From assembly GCF_000092845.1 (NCBI RefSeq), contig NC_014150.1, positions 1,822,919 through 1,886,918 on the forward strand: a DNA stretch of 64,000 nt, in the 5' to 3' direction. This document shows positions 35,131 through 44,903 of this stretch, piece after piece. Below the pieces are notes generated by a model. That model ran no database searches and had not been told where the DNA came from. It was given only the letters and a program-made list of their open reading frames with translations. The translations under genes were made by a program, and so were the position numbers. Each line of letters opens with the position of its first letter. The stretch's first letter is position 1. This DNA is from Brachyspira murdochii DSM 12563. GTDB lineage: Bacteria > Spirochaetota > Brachyspiria > Brachyspirales > Brachyspiraceae.

Positions 35131-36195
35131 ATGAATAAATTTTTAAGCAGCAAGGCTAATTCCATAGAACCTTATACTCCGGGAGAACAGCCTAGAGATA
35201 AAAAATATATAAAATTAAATACAAATGAATCTCCATATCCTCCTTCTCCTCTTGTTAAAAAAGCTATATCTGAGAGTAATTTTGATGATTTAAGACTTTA
35301 TCCAGACCCTAATGTATATGAACTAAAAAAAGAGATAGCAAAGAGATATAACACAAAAGAAAATAATATATTTATAGGAAACGGCTCTGATGAGATACTT
35401 GCTTTTTCATTTATAGCTTTCTTTGATAAAGGAGATAAAATTTATTATCCTAATATTACATATAGTTTTTATTCTGTATATTCAAGTCTTTTTGATTTAG
35501 AAGAAAAAAAAATACCTCTTAAAGATGATTTTACTATAGATATTAATGATTATAAAAATTTAGATTCCGGAATATTTATAGCCAATCCTAATGCTCCTAC
35601 TGGAATATATTTAACACTTCCTCAAATAGAAGAGATTGTAAAAAGCAACAAAGATAATATTGTAATAATAGATGAGGCTTATATTGATTTTGCTTTTGAT
35701 GAGAGTGCATCATCATTAATAGATAAATACGATAATCTGCTTGTAATACAAACTTTTTCAAAATCGAGATGTTTGGCAGGTATGCGTTTAGGATTTGCTT
35801 TCGGTAATGAAAATCTTATTCAAGGGCTTAAAAATATAAAGTATTCTTTTAATTCTTATACCATAAACAGGCTTTCAATACTGGCAGGTATAGAAGCTAT
35901 AAAAGATGAAAAATATTTTAAAGATACTGTTTCAAAAATTATTAAAACAAGAGAAAATACAAAAAAAGAGCTTAAACTTTTGGGTTTTAATGTACTTGAT
36001 TCAAGGTCAAATTTTTTATTTGTATCTCATAAAAATGTATTTGCTGAAGATATTTATTTAAAATTAAAAGATAGTGGAATATTGGTAAGATATTTTAAAT
36101 CTGATATTATAAATAATTATATAAGAGTAACAATAGGTACTGATGAAGAGATGAGTACATTTATAGAAAATATAAAGCAAATAGTAAAAAATTAA
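35131..36195 (+). CDS. hisC: histidinol-phosphate aminotransferase-like PLP enzyme
   Basis: 354 residues. The fold-type I aminotransferase signature is complete: LNTNESPYPPSP (29-40), NPNAPTG (152-158), DEAY (181-184) and the PLP lysine Lys211 in TFSKSRCLAGMRLGF. HisC moves an amino group between histidinol phosphate and glutamate, but related enzymes act on aromatic amino acids. No other his genes are nearby, so the role is open. AAGGA precedes the ATG. It converges on, and overlaps by four bases, the M16 protease gene. A degenerate paralogue is at 46060. Confidence 0.88.
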   Translation: MNKFLSSKANSIEPYTPGEQPRDKKYIKLNTNESPYPPSPLVKKAISESNFDDLRLYPDPNVYELKKEIAKRYNTKENNIFIGNGSDEILAFSFIAFFDKGDKIYYPNITYSFYSVYSSLFDLEEKKIPLKDDFTIDINDYKNLDSGIFIANPNAPTGIYLTLPQIEEIVKSNKDNIVIIDEAYIDFAFDESASSLIDKYDNLLVIQTFSKSRCLAGMRLGFAFGNENLIQGLKNIKYSFNSYTINRLSILAGIEAIKDEKYFKDTVSKIIKTRENTKKELKLLGFNVLDSRSNFLFVSHKNVFAEDIYLKLKDSGILVRYFKSDIINNYIRVTIGTDEEMSTFIENIKQIVKN

Positions 36196-37457
36196 TTGAG
36201 TTTTAATTTTTTACTTAATGCATCGCTTATATCTTTAGTTCCTTTAGCTCCTACAGCGGTGAGGAAGAATTTTTTATTTGAAAGTTTTTCATCTATAACT
36301 TCATTAACTATTTTTAAGTTAACTTTATCTATCATACTGTAGAGTTCTTTAAATGAAACATATTTGGATAAATAGAGTTCATGTCTTGTATTTTTGTTCA
36401 TGATAAACTCAGCATTAAGTTTACTAAATGCCATAGAACTTTTATAACTTTCTTTAGCTTCTTCAAGTTCTTCTTCGGATATTCTTTCACTTATAAGTTT
36501 TTCTATTTCATAATATATGCTTTCTATAGTTTCCTGATATCTGTCCAAACTGGTAGAGCCATGTATCTCAAAAGTTCCGCCGTTTATAAAACTTGAATTA
36601 TAGCTGTATATATTATAACAAAGACCTTTATTTTCTCTTATAGCCTGAAAGAGCCTAGAATAAGAACTTCCTCCAAATATATCATTGACTATATTCATGG
36701 CATATCTTTCTTTATTGTCTACAGCACTATATGAAGGAGTGATAAGCGAGAAATATACTTGATGAAGCTCTTGTTTTTCTTTTGTGATAGTTTTATAGTA
36801 AAATGGAAGCTCTTCATTTTCTGTTTTATTTTTCTTTTGAAGTTTTATTTTTGAAAGCCTATCTATAACATAATCAATATCAAAATTTCCCGCTATAGAA
36901 ACAATTAAATTATTAGAATGAAAATGTTCTTTAAAGTATGAATATATTTTATCTCTGTTTATATTTTTTATATTATTTATAGTTCCTCCTATAGGAAAAC
37001 TCATAGAAGTACCTTTATAAGCGGCTGCAAAAAATTGATTGGCAGATATTTCCTCTGGAGTATCATTGGACATTTTTAATTCTTCTATCACTACTTTTTT
37101 TTCTCTGTTAATATCATCTTCTCTGAATGCCGAATTAAGTATAACATTTTCTAAAGTATCAACTGCTCTGCTGAAGTATTTAGATATTATATTGATGTAG
37201 AAAGAAGTGAGATGTCTGGAAGTAAATGCATTAAATATACCGCCCACTCCTTCTATACCTCTTATAATATCTTTAGAAGTCATAGTGTCAGTACCTTTAA
37301 AAAGCATATGTTCTATAAAGTGAGTATATCCGTTTTCATCTTTTTTTTCATTGGCACTGCCTGTTAAAAATGTGAAGCCTATTGACACAGTATCAAGTAT
37401 AGGCATTTTTTCAAGCACAACTCTAATTCCATTTTCAAGTGTTAATCTTTTTACCAT
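36192..37457 (-). CDS. M16 family zinc peptidase (PqqL/processing-protease-like)
   Basis: 421 residues. The inverted zinc motif HFIEH (residues 46-50) sits in THFIEHMLFKGT, with the distal glutamate in REKKVVIEELKM. The size fits single-domain-pair bacterial M16B peptidases of the mitochondrial-processing-peptidase type, which work as dimers or with a partner. No signal peptide, so it should be cytosolic. TGGA precedes the ATG. It follows the DUF5682 gene by about 100 bases on the same strand. Confidence 0.92.
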   Translation of the reverse strand: MVKRLTLENGIRVVLEKMPILDTVSIGFTFLTGSANEKKDENGYTHFIEHMLFKGTDTMTSKDIIRGIEGVGGIFNAFTSRHLTSFYINIISKYFSRAVDTLENVILNSAFREDDINREKKVVIEELKMSNDTPEEISANQFFAAAYKGTSMSFPIGGTINNIKNINRDKIYSYFKEHFHSNNLIVSIAGNFDIDYVIDRLSKIKLQKKNKTENEELPFYYKTITKEKQELHQVYFSLITPSYSAVDNKERYAMNIVNDIFGGSSYSRLFQAIRENKGLCYNIYSYNSSFINGGTFEIHGSTSLDRYQETIESIYYEIEKLISERISEEELEEAKESYKSSMAFSKLNAEFIMNKNTRHELYLSKYVSFKELYSMIDKVNLKIVNEVIDEKLSNKKFFLTAVGAKGTKDISDALSKKLKLN

Positions 37458-37557
37458 ATTTTTTCCATCAATATTTTTTATACGTTGTTATTATAACTAA
37501 TTTTATAATTTTCGGAAGTTCATTTATAAAATAAAATATTGTTTATTATTTTATTTT

Positions 37558-40071
37558 TTATAATAAAGTCTCTTTTAATAAATTATAAACTTTATTATCT
37601 ATATTAATAGCCTTTTGTATTTCTGATATATCTATATTAATATCAATTAATACTTCTTCTTTTTTTACTCCATACATAACGGCAATAATATCTGAAACAC
37701 GTTCTATTTCTGTTGGGCTTAAATTGGTGAATGCATATCTGAAATTAGGAAGTATTTCAATAAACTTCTCTTCATCGATATTTTTTATAGTATTGTCTAT
37801 ACTTTTTATAATACTGTCATTAATAAATAAAATATCTCTTGCTGCAAGCAGTATACCATTTAAAAAATAAACTGCTGCTTCGCTTTCGCAAGATTCTAAA
37901 AAGTTAGATACTATATTTGAAAACTCATATGCTTCAAGTCTTCCGGATTTATATTTTATGCCCAAACATACTGCATATATATGTGAGCTTCCAAATGTAT
38001 TATCAAGCATAGAATCTATTTTATCATTAAATAAATCTATATCGCACCAATAGGTGTTTTCTAAAATAAATGAATATAGATTTTTTATATAATGAGAGCA
38101 TTTTAAAGCTTCTTCTTCATTTAATTTTTTTATATCGTCCATATTGGAAACAGCAAGTACGAATACCTGTTTTGCCAAATCCTCTATTATTGGTATTATA
38201 TCATAATTATCAAATAATGATTCTCTTTCCTTTGATATATTATCATTAATAGCTTCCATGTTTACTAAGTATGATAAATTATTTAAACATTCGCATAAAT
38301 TTATAAAATTATTATCTCTTAATACAGCTTCTTCTATTTTTTGATAATTGTCTGTAAAGAAATTGTATATTCCCATAACATCAGCTTCTATTAAAAGTTT
38401 TGACACTTCTCTAGCATCTATATTAGAGTCAAGTCTTTCTGTTATTAGATTTGAAGCTAATTCTTCTATCGTAACACCGTATACTGATTTATCTATTAAA
38501 GAAGATTCTACTATAGGTTTATATTCATATTTCCAAATTTCACGTGCTAAGTTTTTATTGACTTTATTAACATAGTCCGGACCTCTCATTAATTTGCAGA
38601 AACCTACATCTAAAAACTGCATCTTATGAAAGAATTTACTTTTTTCAAAATGTTTTTTATCCTTTATAATATCAAGAGTTGATTCTATCTCTTCAGTTTT
38701 ATCTATCTTTATTTTATATTCTCTGCATTTATTTCTGAAGTCTATTATAACAGGAGGCACTATACTCTTTGAAGATACCTGCCCATTAGATATTCCAGAA
38801 AGAAGCTTCATCATTAAATCAAGATTACTAGTATTTTCTAAAGATATATCTCCTTTTACAAATGCACTTTTAGCAGCGTCTATAAGTTCATATACACCTG
38901 CAGATTCTTTTCCTCTTAATTTGGCTAGATTAACCGCCATATAATAAGCATTAATACAGTCTGGTATAGTAACATTATGATTGTATCTGTCTATATTGGA
39001 AGCTTTTATTATAAATGACATTACGACATTTAAATATATATCTCCTATATTATTATTATTTTGCAGGCTATAATTTTCAAGTTCTTTATATACAAAATTA
39101 TAAAATGCAGGAAACTCTATACCAGCCCTGTAGCCTCTTCTGGAATCTGCATCTTCAAATGAATATGGTATTAAATAGCTTGCTGTATTTGAAACTATAT
39201 ATTTATTTAAATGTTTATATTCTTTATCCAAATTTTTATTATTTTTTTCATCTTCTTTTAATTTATCAATTATGCCTTTTGTGTGAAAACTTCCAGTAAC
39301 TACCAAAACTCTGTTATATTTACCCAAGGCATCTTTGACATTTTTAGCCATTACATATTCTCTGTTTCTTGTTTCAAAGTCCTCATCTTCTATAAGACGC
39401 ATATAATATCCCAAAGCATAAACACTTCTTATAAAGTCTTTACTTTCTTTGTGTATGCCATTTATTTCAAAGTCTCTCTCCCAAAGTTCTGCAAAACTTC
39501 TAAGCCCTGCCTTTCTTGTAAGCTCTGTTGTATATGCATTAACATTAAATCTATTATCATCATTATCATAAACGGATATTAATTTTTTTCTTTTTATATC
39601 AGTATCATTTTCTTTATTAATTTCTTCATCATCTTTTAAATTTTCTTTTTCAGGAACAGAATTTTCAATCATAAAAGCATACGGCATATCTATAAAGCTG
39701 CAGTGTACATTATTTTTTAATGCCTCCCTTATAGCAGTAAACTCTGGAGAATAGTCCAAAAAAGGATAATAGCATCTGTATTTTTGATTTTCTTTATCAA
39801 TATAGCTTGAATAAATACAAAATGGTGCTTTGGTATCTTCTTCAGTCATATATTTCATCAAATCATTACAGTCGCTTGGTCCTTCTATTAGTACAGCGTC
39901 TGGTTTGAAACTATCAAAAATATTTTTCAAATGATATGAGCATGCTGGAGAATGATGCCTTATTGGAAAGAATATTACATTATCCTTTACGCTCTCTTCA
40001 AAATATTCATCAAAATTGTTATTATCTTTCTTCATGCTGTCTTTATTTATTTTTTTGTTTGTTTTTTTCAT
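37558..40071 (-). CDS. DUF5682 family protein
   Basis: 837 residues. The opening DNVIFFPIRHHSPACSYHLKNIFDSFKPDAVLIEGPSDCNDLMKYM is the hallmark of DUF5682, with VLVVTGSFHTKGI later in the N-terminal domain resembling TraB/ChaN-like (EreA-like) folds. In many bacteria such genes sit with MoxR-type AAA ATPases and VWA-domain genes; none are visible here. Instead it starts 17 bases after a DNA methyltransferase gene. The biochemical activity is unknown. A Lys/Asn-rich N-terminus precedes the domain. GAGA lies before the ATG. Confidence 0.8.
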   Translation of the reverse strand: MKKTNKKINKDSMKKDNNNFDEYFEESVKDNVIFFPIRHHSPACSYHLKNIFDSFKPDAVLIEGPSDCNDLMKYMTEEDTKAPFCIYSSYIDKENQKYRCYYPFLDYSPEFTAIREALKNNVHCSFIDMPYAFMIENSVPEKENLKDDEEINKENDTDIKRKKLISVYDNDDNRFNVNAYTTELTRKAGLRSFAELWERDFEINGIHKESKDFIRSVYALGYYMRLIEDEDFETRNREYVMAKNVKDALGKYNRVLVVTGSFHTKGIIDKLKEDEKNNKNLDKEYKHLNKYIVSNTASYLIPYSFEDADSRRGYRAGIEFPAFYNFVYKELENYSLQNNNNIGDIYLNVVMSFIIKASNIDRYNHNVTIPDCINAYYMAVNLAKLRGKESAGVYELIDAAKSAFVKGDISLENTSNLDLMMKLLSGISNGQVSSKSIVPPVIIDFRNKCREYKIKIDKTEEIESTLDIIKDKKHFEKSKFFHKMQFLDVGFCKLMRGPDYVNKVNKNLAREIWKYEYKPIVESSLIDKSVYGVTIEELASNLITERLDSNIDAREVSKLLIEADVMGIYNFFTDNYQKIEEAVLRDNNFINLCECLNNLSYLVNMEAINDNISKERESLFDNYDIIPIIEDLAKQVFVLAVSNMDDIKKLNEEEALKCSHYIKNLYSFILENTYWCDIDLFNDKIDSMLDNTFGSSHIYAVCLGIKYKSGRLEAYEFSNIVSNFLESCESEAAVYFLNGILLAARDILFINDSIIKSIDNTIKNIDEEKFIEILPNFRYAFTNLSPTEIERVSDIIAVMYGVKKEEVLIDINIDISEIQKAINIDNKVYNLLKETLL

Positions 40072-40088
40072 TTTATTTTATTCTCTTT

Positions 40089-41141
40089 TTAAATTGATAA
40101 TATATATAATTGTTCTTTTATAAATTTTTTGTTGTTATTTGAATTGCTTTTAAATTTTAAATAATCAAACTCTATTAAATCTACTTTTCCAACTTTAGAC
40201 ATTACTGATATAATATTTTCTTTTTCCATAATGCCTTCGTTATTATAACTTAGTATACAATATTTATAATTTGCATTATTAATAATAAATTCTAAATCAT
40301 TCAAAGCTGTTTTTTTATTACAAAATGATGATTTCTGATTACTATAATCTCTCATACCAGATACCCCTTTTATTTTAGGATTATCATATCTAGCTATTGT
40401 TTCTAATATATGATAATTCGGTGCATATTGTCTCTCATTATATGGAGGATCTAAGTATAATATATCTGTCTTTATATTTTTTATTATATTTATACTATTG
40501 CCAAAAAATACTTCATTCTCTTTTTCATTAATTATTAAATTTATTGGCTTTAATATAAAAGGTTTTAATGCTCTTTTATCCCATTTTTTTTGAAAAGCTG
40601 CGTATACTCCAGATACATTTGAAAAAAAAGAAACACTTTCTATTAATGAAGCTATTAAAATAAAGTACTCATTATCATTAATTAAATTATAATTTTTCCA
40701 TTTATCTATCTCAATTCTTATAGCATCAATTTTTTTAGCATTTTCATCTGAGAAATACATTCTCCTATATTCTTTATTTTCAGTTCCGCCAATAGTATAA
40801 TTATTATATATAAAACCTTCAAAAGAATCAATATTATTTAAATATTCTAAAATTAATTCTAAATTTGAATCAGAAAATAGATAATTATTTTTTATATTCA
40901 AATAATCTAATAATTTATCAAATTTAGGTATTGTATTATTTTTTATGTAAGCATATTGAAGACAATAAGAAAAATATAATATATCTGATGAATATATCTT
41001 ATAGTTTAATCCCTTAAAAAATTTTCCAACATTAGCCGTTCCAGCAAAAAAGTCACAAAATATTTCACCGTATATATTTTTTGATCTTAGTATTGAATAC
41101 ATATTTTTTACTAGATTTTCTTTGTTTCCTATAAATCTCAT
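40089..41141 (-). CDS. adenine-specific DNA methyltransferase (D12 class, Dam-like)
   Basis: 350 residues. Motif I (FCDFFAGTANVGKFF, residues 28-42) binds S-adenosylmethionine, and DPPY (231-234, in DILYLDPPYNERQYAP) is the catalytic motif, in the order typical of the alpha (D12) class. MRFIGNKENLV at the start is characteristic. It appears intact. Its ATG overlaps the stop codon of the upstream, frameshifted endonuclease gene (ATGA), which makes this the modification half of a type II restriction-modification system. The target sequence cannot be read from it. Confidence 0.9.
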   Translation of the reverse strand: MRFIGNKENLVKNMYSILRSKNIYGEIFCDFFAGTANVGKFFKGLNYKIYSSDILYFSYCLQYAYIKNNTIPKFDKLLDYLNIKNNYLFSDSNLELILEYLNNIDSFEGFIYNNYTIGGTENKEYRRMYFSDENAKKIDAIRIEIDKWKNYNLINDNEYFILIASLIESVSFFSNVSGVYAAFQKKWDKRALKPFILKPINLIINEKENEVFFGNSINIIKNIKTDILYLDPPYNERQYAPNYHILETIARYDNPKIKGVSGMRDYSNQKSSFCNKKTALNDLEFIINNANYKYCILSYNNEGIMEKENIISVMSKVGKVDLIEFDYLKFKSNSNNNKKFIKEQLYILSI

Positions 41142-41980
41142 AAATTATATTCCATATTAAAAAATAAATTTTTATCATCTGTATTTATATCTATACAAGA
41201 AAAATCTGTTTTGTAATTAGTTACTAAGACTTCTATAGTTTTTGTTTGTGCTAATATTTTTTTATTATAACAGGAATTATTATAGTTGGAATCTATTTTT
41301 GAATGCTCCTATATTTGGATCATGTGATAAGCTATCAGCTTTTTTAAGTATACCAGATATTTCCAATAAATTATTATTTACTTTGGTAATTATTATAGGC
41401 GTATTACCTTTTGGCGGTTTTTTCATATTATTTTTAAATGTTATAAGATCATCAATATTATAAAAAGGTTCAATTTTATTTGTTTCTTCATCTATAAAAA
41501 ATACATTAAAAGTCTTTAATATTTTAACTCCAAAAATATACGTATCTGTAAATTTACTGCTAATATTTTTTCTCTGATGAAGCATTACTTTTTTACATTT
41601 TTATAGTATGTATCAATAAATATAAATTTTATTGCTCTCTGATAAATTGATGTATTACGGCTCTCTTTATCATCAGTTTTTGTTTCTTCTATTGCATATA
41701 TAGGATTATCAGAATATTTAGGTTCATCATTTTGATAAAATATTAAATAATCTGCAAAACTTGAAGAACCTTTAACTATTTTTATAAATATATTTTTTAT
41801 TTTATTGCAATTAATACCTATAACTTTATATGTAAAATTAAATGAATTATTTTCAAGCATAGGTATAACCCTAATATTATCTATAAATGATGAAAAATTA
41901 TTATCTTTTAAAAACATTTTTATAATTGTATTTAAAGTTTGTAGTCTAGGGTATTCTTCTGATAAAATCCACAAATTCAT
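41138..41980 (-). pseudogene. frameshifted type II restriction endonuclease
   Basis: Three pieces in two frames make one gene of about 280 codons. Piece 1 (41980-41585, 131 residues) starts after GGAG and has a PD-(D/E)XK-like core: FADYLIF followed by AIEETKTDD. Piece 2 (41585-41280) begins at an overlapping TAATG and holds SHDPNIGAF, common in such nucleases. Piece 3 (to 41138) returns to the first frame and ends on the methyltransferase start. Adding one A to the A6 tract at the first junction joins pieces 1 and 2; losing one A near FKNR joins 2 and 3. So two small indels break it, unless the tracts are phase-variable or misread. Confidence 0.65.
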
Positions 41981-42536
41981 TTAATATCTCCAAAATAATT
42001 AATTTTTTCATTATAAAAAATCCTTCACAATGAAAAATATTTTACTATAAAAACAGCATAATGCAATAATTAATATTAACCTTGTTTCAAAAGTACTTTA
42101 AAAGATTACATATAAAATTTTTATAATTTATAAATTATAAAAGTAATGTTTTACATGAGTGACTACGGGCTGTGCCTGCTTCTTTGTGCTATTTCCTTCA
42201 GTTGTATGGGGACATTGTATAAAAAAAATAAGTTGAGTTTTGCGTAATCAATATAAAATATTATTCTTATCAAATGAAGCATGTTTTAAATGTAAAATAA
42301 ATTATAAATTTAGTATATACTGGAACTGTTTTATTTTGTCAACGGATGCACTTTATATGGAATTATCAACTTTTTTGCTGCACACCATGCATAATGGTAC
42401 TTCATTCGGTCACAGGCAGACAGACGTAATAAAGAATTAGCCGCAAATATTTTTAATTAAAAAAATTAATTACAAATATAATTGTTTATGTATATAATAA
42501 AATCAAAAAAACTAATTAATAATAATTTGCTTAAAT
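41981..42536. other. intergenic stretch without recognisable genes
   Basis: No ORF here has a ribosome-binding site and plausible composition; a 66-codon ORF at 42240 is judged spurious. The part 42150-42230 is less AT-rich than its surroundings and may be a decayed fragment, but I cannot name it. Confidence 0.4.
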
Positions 42537-42570
42537 AAAAGGGAGTACTTTAAAGAAAGCACTCCCTTTT
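42537..42570 (-). terminator. terminator after the large exported protein gene
   Basis: AAAAGGGAGT pairs with ACTCCCTTTT, extended inward by CTTT/AAAG; on the minus strand T-rich sequence follows. It lies 25 bases beyond the stop codon. Confidence 0.8.
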
Positions 42571-42594
42571 ATTTTTTATATTATTTAATATTTT

Positions 42595-44871
42595 TTAGTT
42601 ATCTTTCACTTTTTCATCTTCATCTTTTTTATCATCATCATTACTCTTAGCCAGAGTAGCACTTTCTTCTGTTTGTTTAGGCTTAGGTCTCAAAGAATTA
42701 AGAAGTGTATAAGCAACTGCTACATTCTCCTCACCTGAAGAAGAAGCAACCCTAAATGCCATAAGCGAAGAATATCTGCTTCTGCCGTAAGCATATCTAA
42801 ATCCCACCTCTACAGTCTCTCCAGCATCTATATCCAAAGTTTCCCTATCAAGCACTATAGTAGATAAAGCCTGAGCCAAGTCTGTTTTTATAGTTACATC
42901 ACTTTGTTTTTTAGAAGTTCTATTAACTATAGTGAGCACACCCGTTCTGTTTCTTTCATCTAATTTTACAGTAACATTAAACGGGTTTTCTGAATATTTT
43001 TCTTCTATTCTTGAAACTATAGAAGCATTGATATTAGCCCATTCTCTTATACTGTTTCCAGAACCTCTAAACTTTGACCATAACATTCTTGAAACGTCAT
43101 GGAAGAATATTCCTCTTATTCTGCTGCTTCTATTGAATTTAGCCTCTGATTCATATACTCTTCTCATATATTCAAGTTCTGGTCTTAAACTTCCATCCTG
43201 AAGTCTGTTGTCTATCATATTACCAACTAACACATTATACTCGCCTGATAAATACTGCGGCCAAGCTGCAAGCATACCCACATGCTGAGGACGGCTAGCC
43301 TCATATATCATAACTGCATCATAATCTATACCCGCATCAAAGAACATATAAGGGTCCTGTCCATGCTCCTGACCATGATTCCAACCCAAAGTAAATGCCC
43401 ATAGTTTTTTCTTTATTCCAGAATCTTTTATAGCTTTTATTATCAAAGACTCTTTATGGGCTCTGAACCATCTCCATTTCATACCTATTTCTTTTCTGCC
43501 TCTGTTTACAGCGAGCCAACGCATACGTGCAGCTTTACTCATAGTAGACCAGCTTGCAGGCACATAAACTCCAGTAAGCTCAACCATCTCATCAACCATT
43601 TCATATCCGTCAACTTCGCCTGTACGTATAAAGTCGAGACCTACATATGATATATTAGGATTAGAATCATATCTCTTTAATATATCTATAATGTCCTGCA
43701 CTCTTTTAGGGTCAGCTAATGATATATGTCTGCTTTCAACAAGGCTTTGAGTAGCAGAATTATATCCTATAGAAACCTCATATCCGCCTTTTCTAGCTCC
43801 GCCGCCTGCAGCAAAATAACTCATAACATAAGCACCAAGCTCAATATCACCTTTAGCCTTACTTGCTGCCAAATTATCTATATTCTTAATCATAGCTTTA
43901 GCCCAAGGTTCTTCTGGTGTAATTCCAGCTGTCCAGCCAGTAGTCTGACCGCCTATAGCCCAGAATATATCGCATTTCATATATCTAATCCAGTCATATA
44001 TAGCATCATAAGTAGTAGGCTCACCTGTCTCTACACTTGGGATTTTTTTAGTAGTTAAATCTATAGCATATTCCAATGTAGCTATTTTTTTAGTTTCTTT
44101 AGCAGGAGGTGATTGTCTTCCTTTTACAGTAAAGTCTTTAGTATATCCGAAAACTCCGTCTTTAGTCTGAACAAGGACTATAGCCTGATATTCTCCTAAA
44201 ACTCCGCCGAAAGGATGAAGATATGTGCCTTTATACTGAGAGTTCTGAACTTTAAATACGTTTATAGGATATCTTTCATCTCCATTTTTTCTTACTATTT
44301 TATCTTTTTTATATCTTACATATATACTTAAATTTTTTATAACATCTTCAGTATATACAGAAGCATTTATTACCACTGGTTCATATCTGAATACGGATAT
44401 TTTTGATAAATCTATAGCCACTCTAGGAGCTTCACGGCTTCTTGAATTTTTTATAGCCAAGTCAACTGCTTCGCTTAATTTATCCGCCATTTTATCTGTA
44501 GTGTTAGCGTTAAATACCATGGCCGGAAGTACATTAGGATTAGGCATTTCGCTGCTCAATTCATCATCGCTTAAAAGCATATTTTGATTTAAATACTCTA
44601 TATCAGCATCAGCACTTATCTCTTCTTCTGTGTAAATATCTTCCAAATCTACCGATAAATCATAATCATATATAGGCTTAGTAGTTACTAATGATAAGGA
44701 ATCAGGATTATACATATCTATTCTATGATTTTTTGCTGTCTCATCAAACAGATAGCTTGTATCTTCAAGATTACTAACGATTGTCATTCTCTCGCCTATA
44801 CCAAAAGTTAAAGCTACCAATGATATAGATATAAGCAGTAATATTGTAGTGGCTATTATACTTCTTTTCAT
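42595..44871 (-). CDS. large exported protein, possible TIM-barrel glycosidase-like fold
   Basis: 758 residues. An N-terminal signal anchor (IIATTILLLISISLVALTFG) is followed by a linker rich in acidic residues, a beta-rich domain (VFRYEPVVINASVYTEDVIKNLSIYVRYKK) and a long middle region from about residue 290 to 600. That region has pieces such as YDWIRYMKCDIFWAIGG, YVGLDFIRTGE and LWAFTLGWNHGQEHGQDPYMFFDAGIDYDAVMIYE, which recall TIM-barrel hydrolases with acidic residues at strand ends. A beta-sandwich and a charged tail (DDDKKDEDEKVKDN) close it. I do not recognise the family with certainty. It is cotranscribed behind xerD (32-base gap). Confidence 0.7.
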   Translation of the reverse strand: MKRSIIATTILLLISISLVALTFGIGERMTIVSNLEDTSYLFDETAKNHRIDMYNPDSLSLVTTKPIYDYDLSVDLEDIYTEEEISADADIEYLNQNMLLSDDELSSEMPNPNVLPAMVFNANTTDKMADKLSEAVDLAIKNSRSREAPRVAIDLSKISVFRYEPVVINASVYTEDVIKNLSIYVRYKKDKIVRKNGDERYPINVFKVQNSQYKGTYLHPFGGVLGEYQAIVLVQTKDGVFGYTKDFTVKGRQSPPAKETKKIATLEYAIDLTTKKIPSVETGEPTTYDAIYDWIRYMKCDIFWAIGGQTTGWTAGITPEEPWAKAMIKNIDNLAASKAKGDIELGAYVMSYFAAGGGARKGGYEVSIGYNSATQSLVESRHISLADPKRVQDIIDILKRYDSNPNISYVGLDFIRTGEVDGYEMVDEMVELTGVYVPASWSTMSKAARMRWLAVNRGRKEIGMKWRWFRAHKESLIIKAIKDSGIKKKLWAFTLGWNHGQEHGQDPYMFFDAGIDYDAVMIYEASRPQHVGMLAAWPQYLSGEYNVLVGNMIDNRLQDGSLRPELEYMRRVYESEAKFNRSSRIRGIFFHDVSRMLWSKFRGSGNSIREWANINASIVSRIEEKYSENPFNVTVKLDERNRTGVLTIVNRTSKKQSDVTIKTDLAQALSTIVLDRETLDIDAGETVEVGFRYAYGRSRYSSLMAFRVASSSGEENVAVAYTLLNSLRPKPKQTEESATLAKSNDDDKKDEDEKVKDN

Positions 44872-44903
44872 CTGTGTTTCATTCCAATTTTTTATATTTT
44901 TTA

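Noticed and set aside
35131-36195. hisC as part of a histidine biosynthesis operon
   Set aside because: No other his gene is nearby; the flanks are a chemoreceptor gene and a convergent protease gene.
39015-39582. Plus-strand ORFs of about 95 codons within the DUF5682 gene
   Set aside because: They are antisense shadows of a clear minus-strand gene and have biased aromatic/serine composition.
42240-42440. 66-codon ORF in the gap after the restriction locus
   Set aside because: No ribosome-binding site and no recognisable motif; treated as chance.
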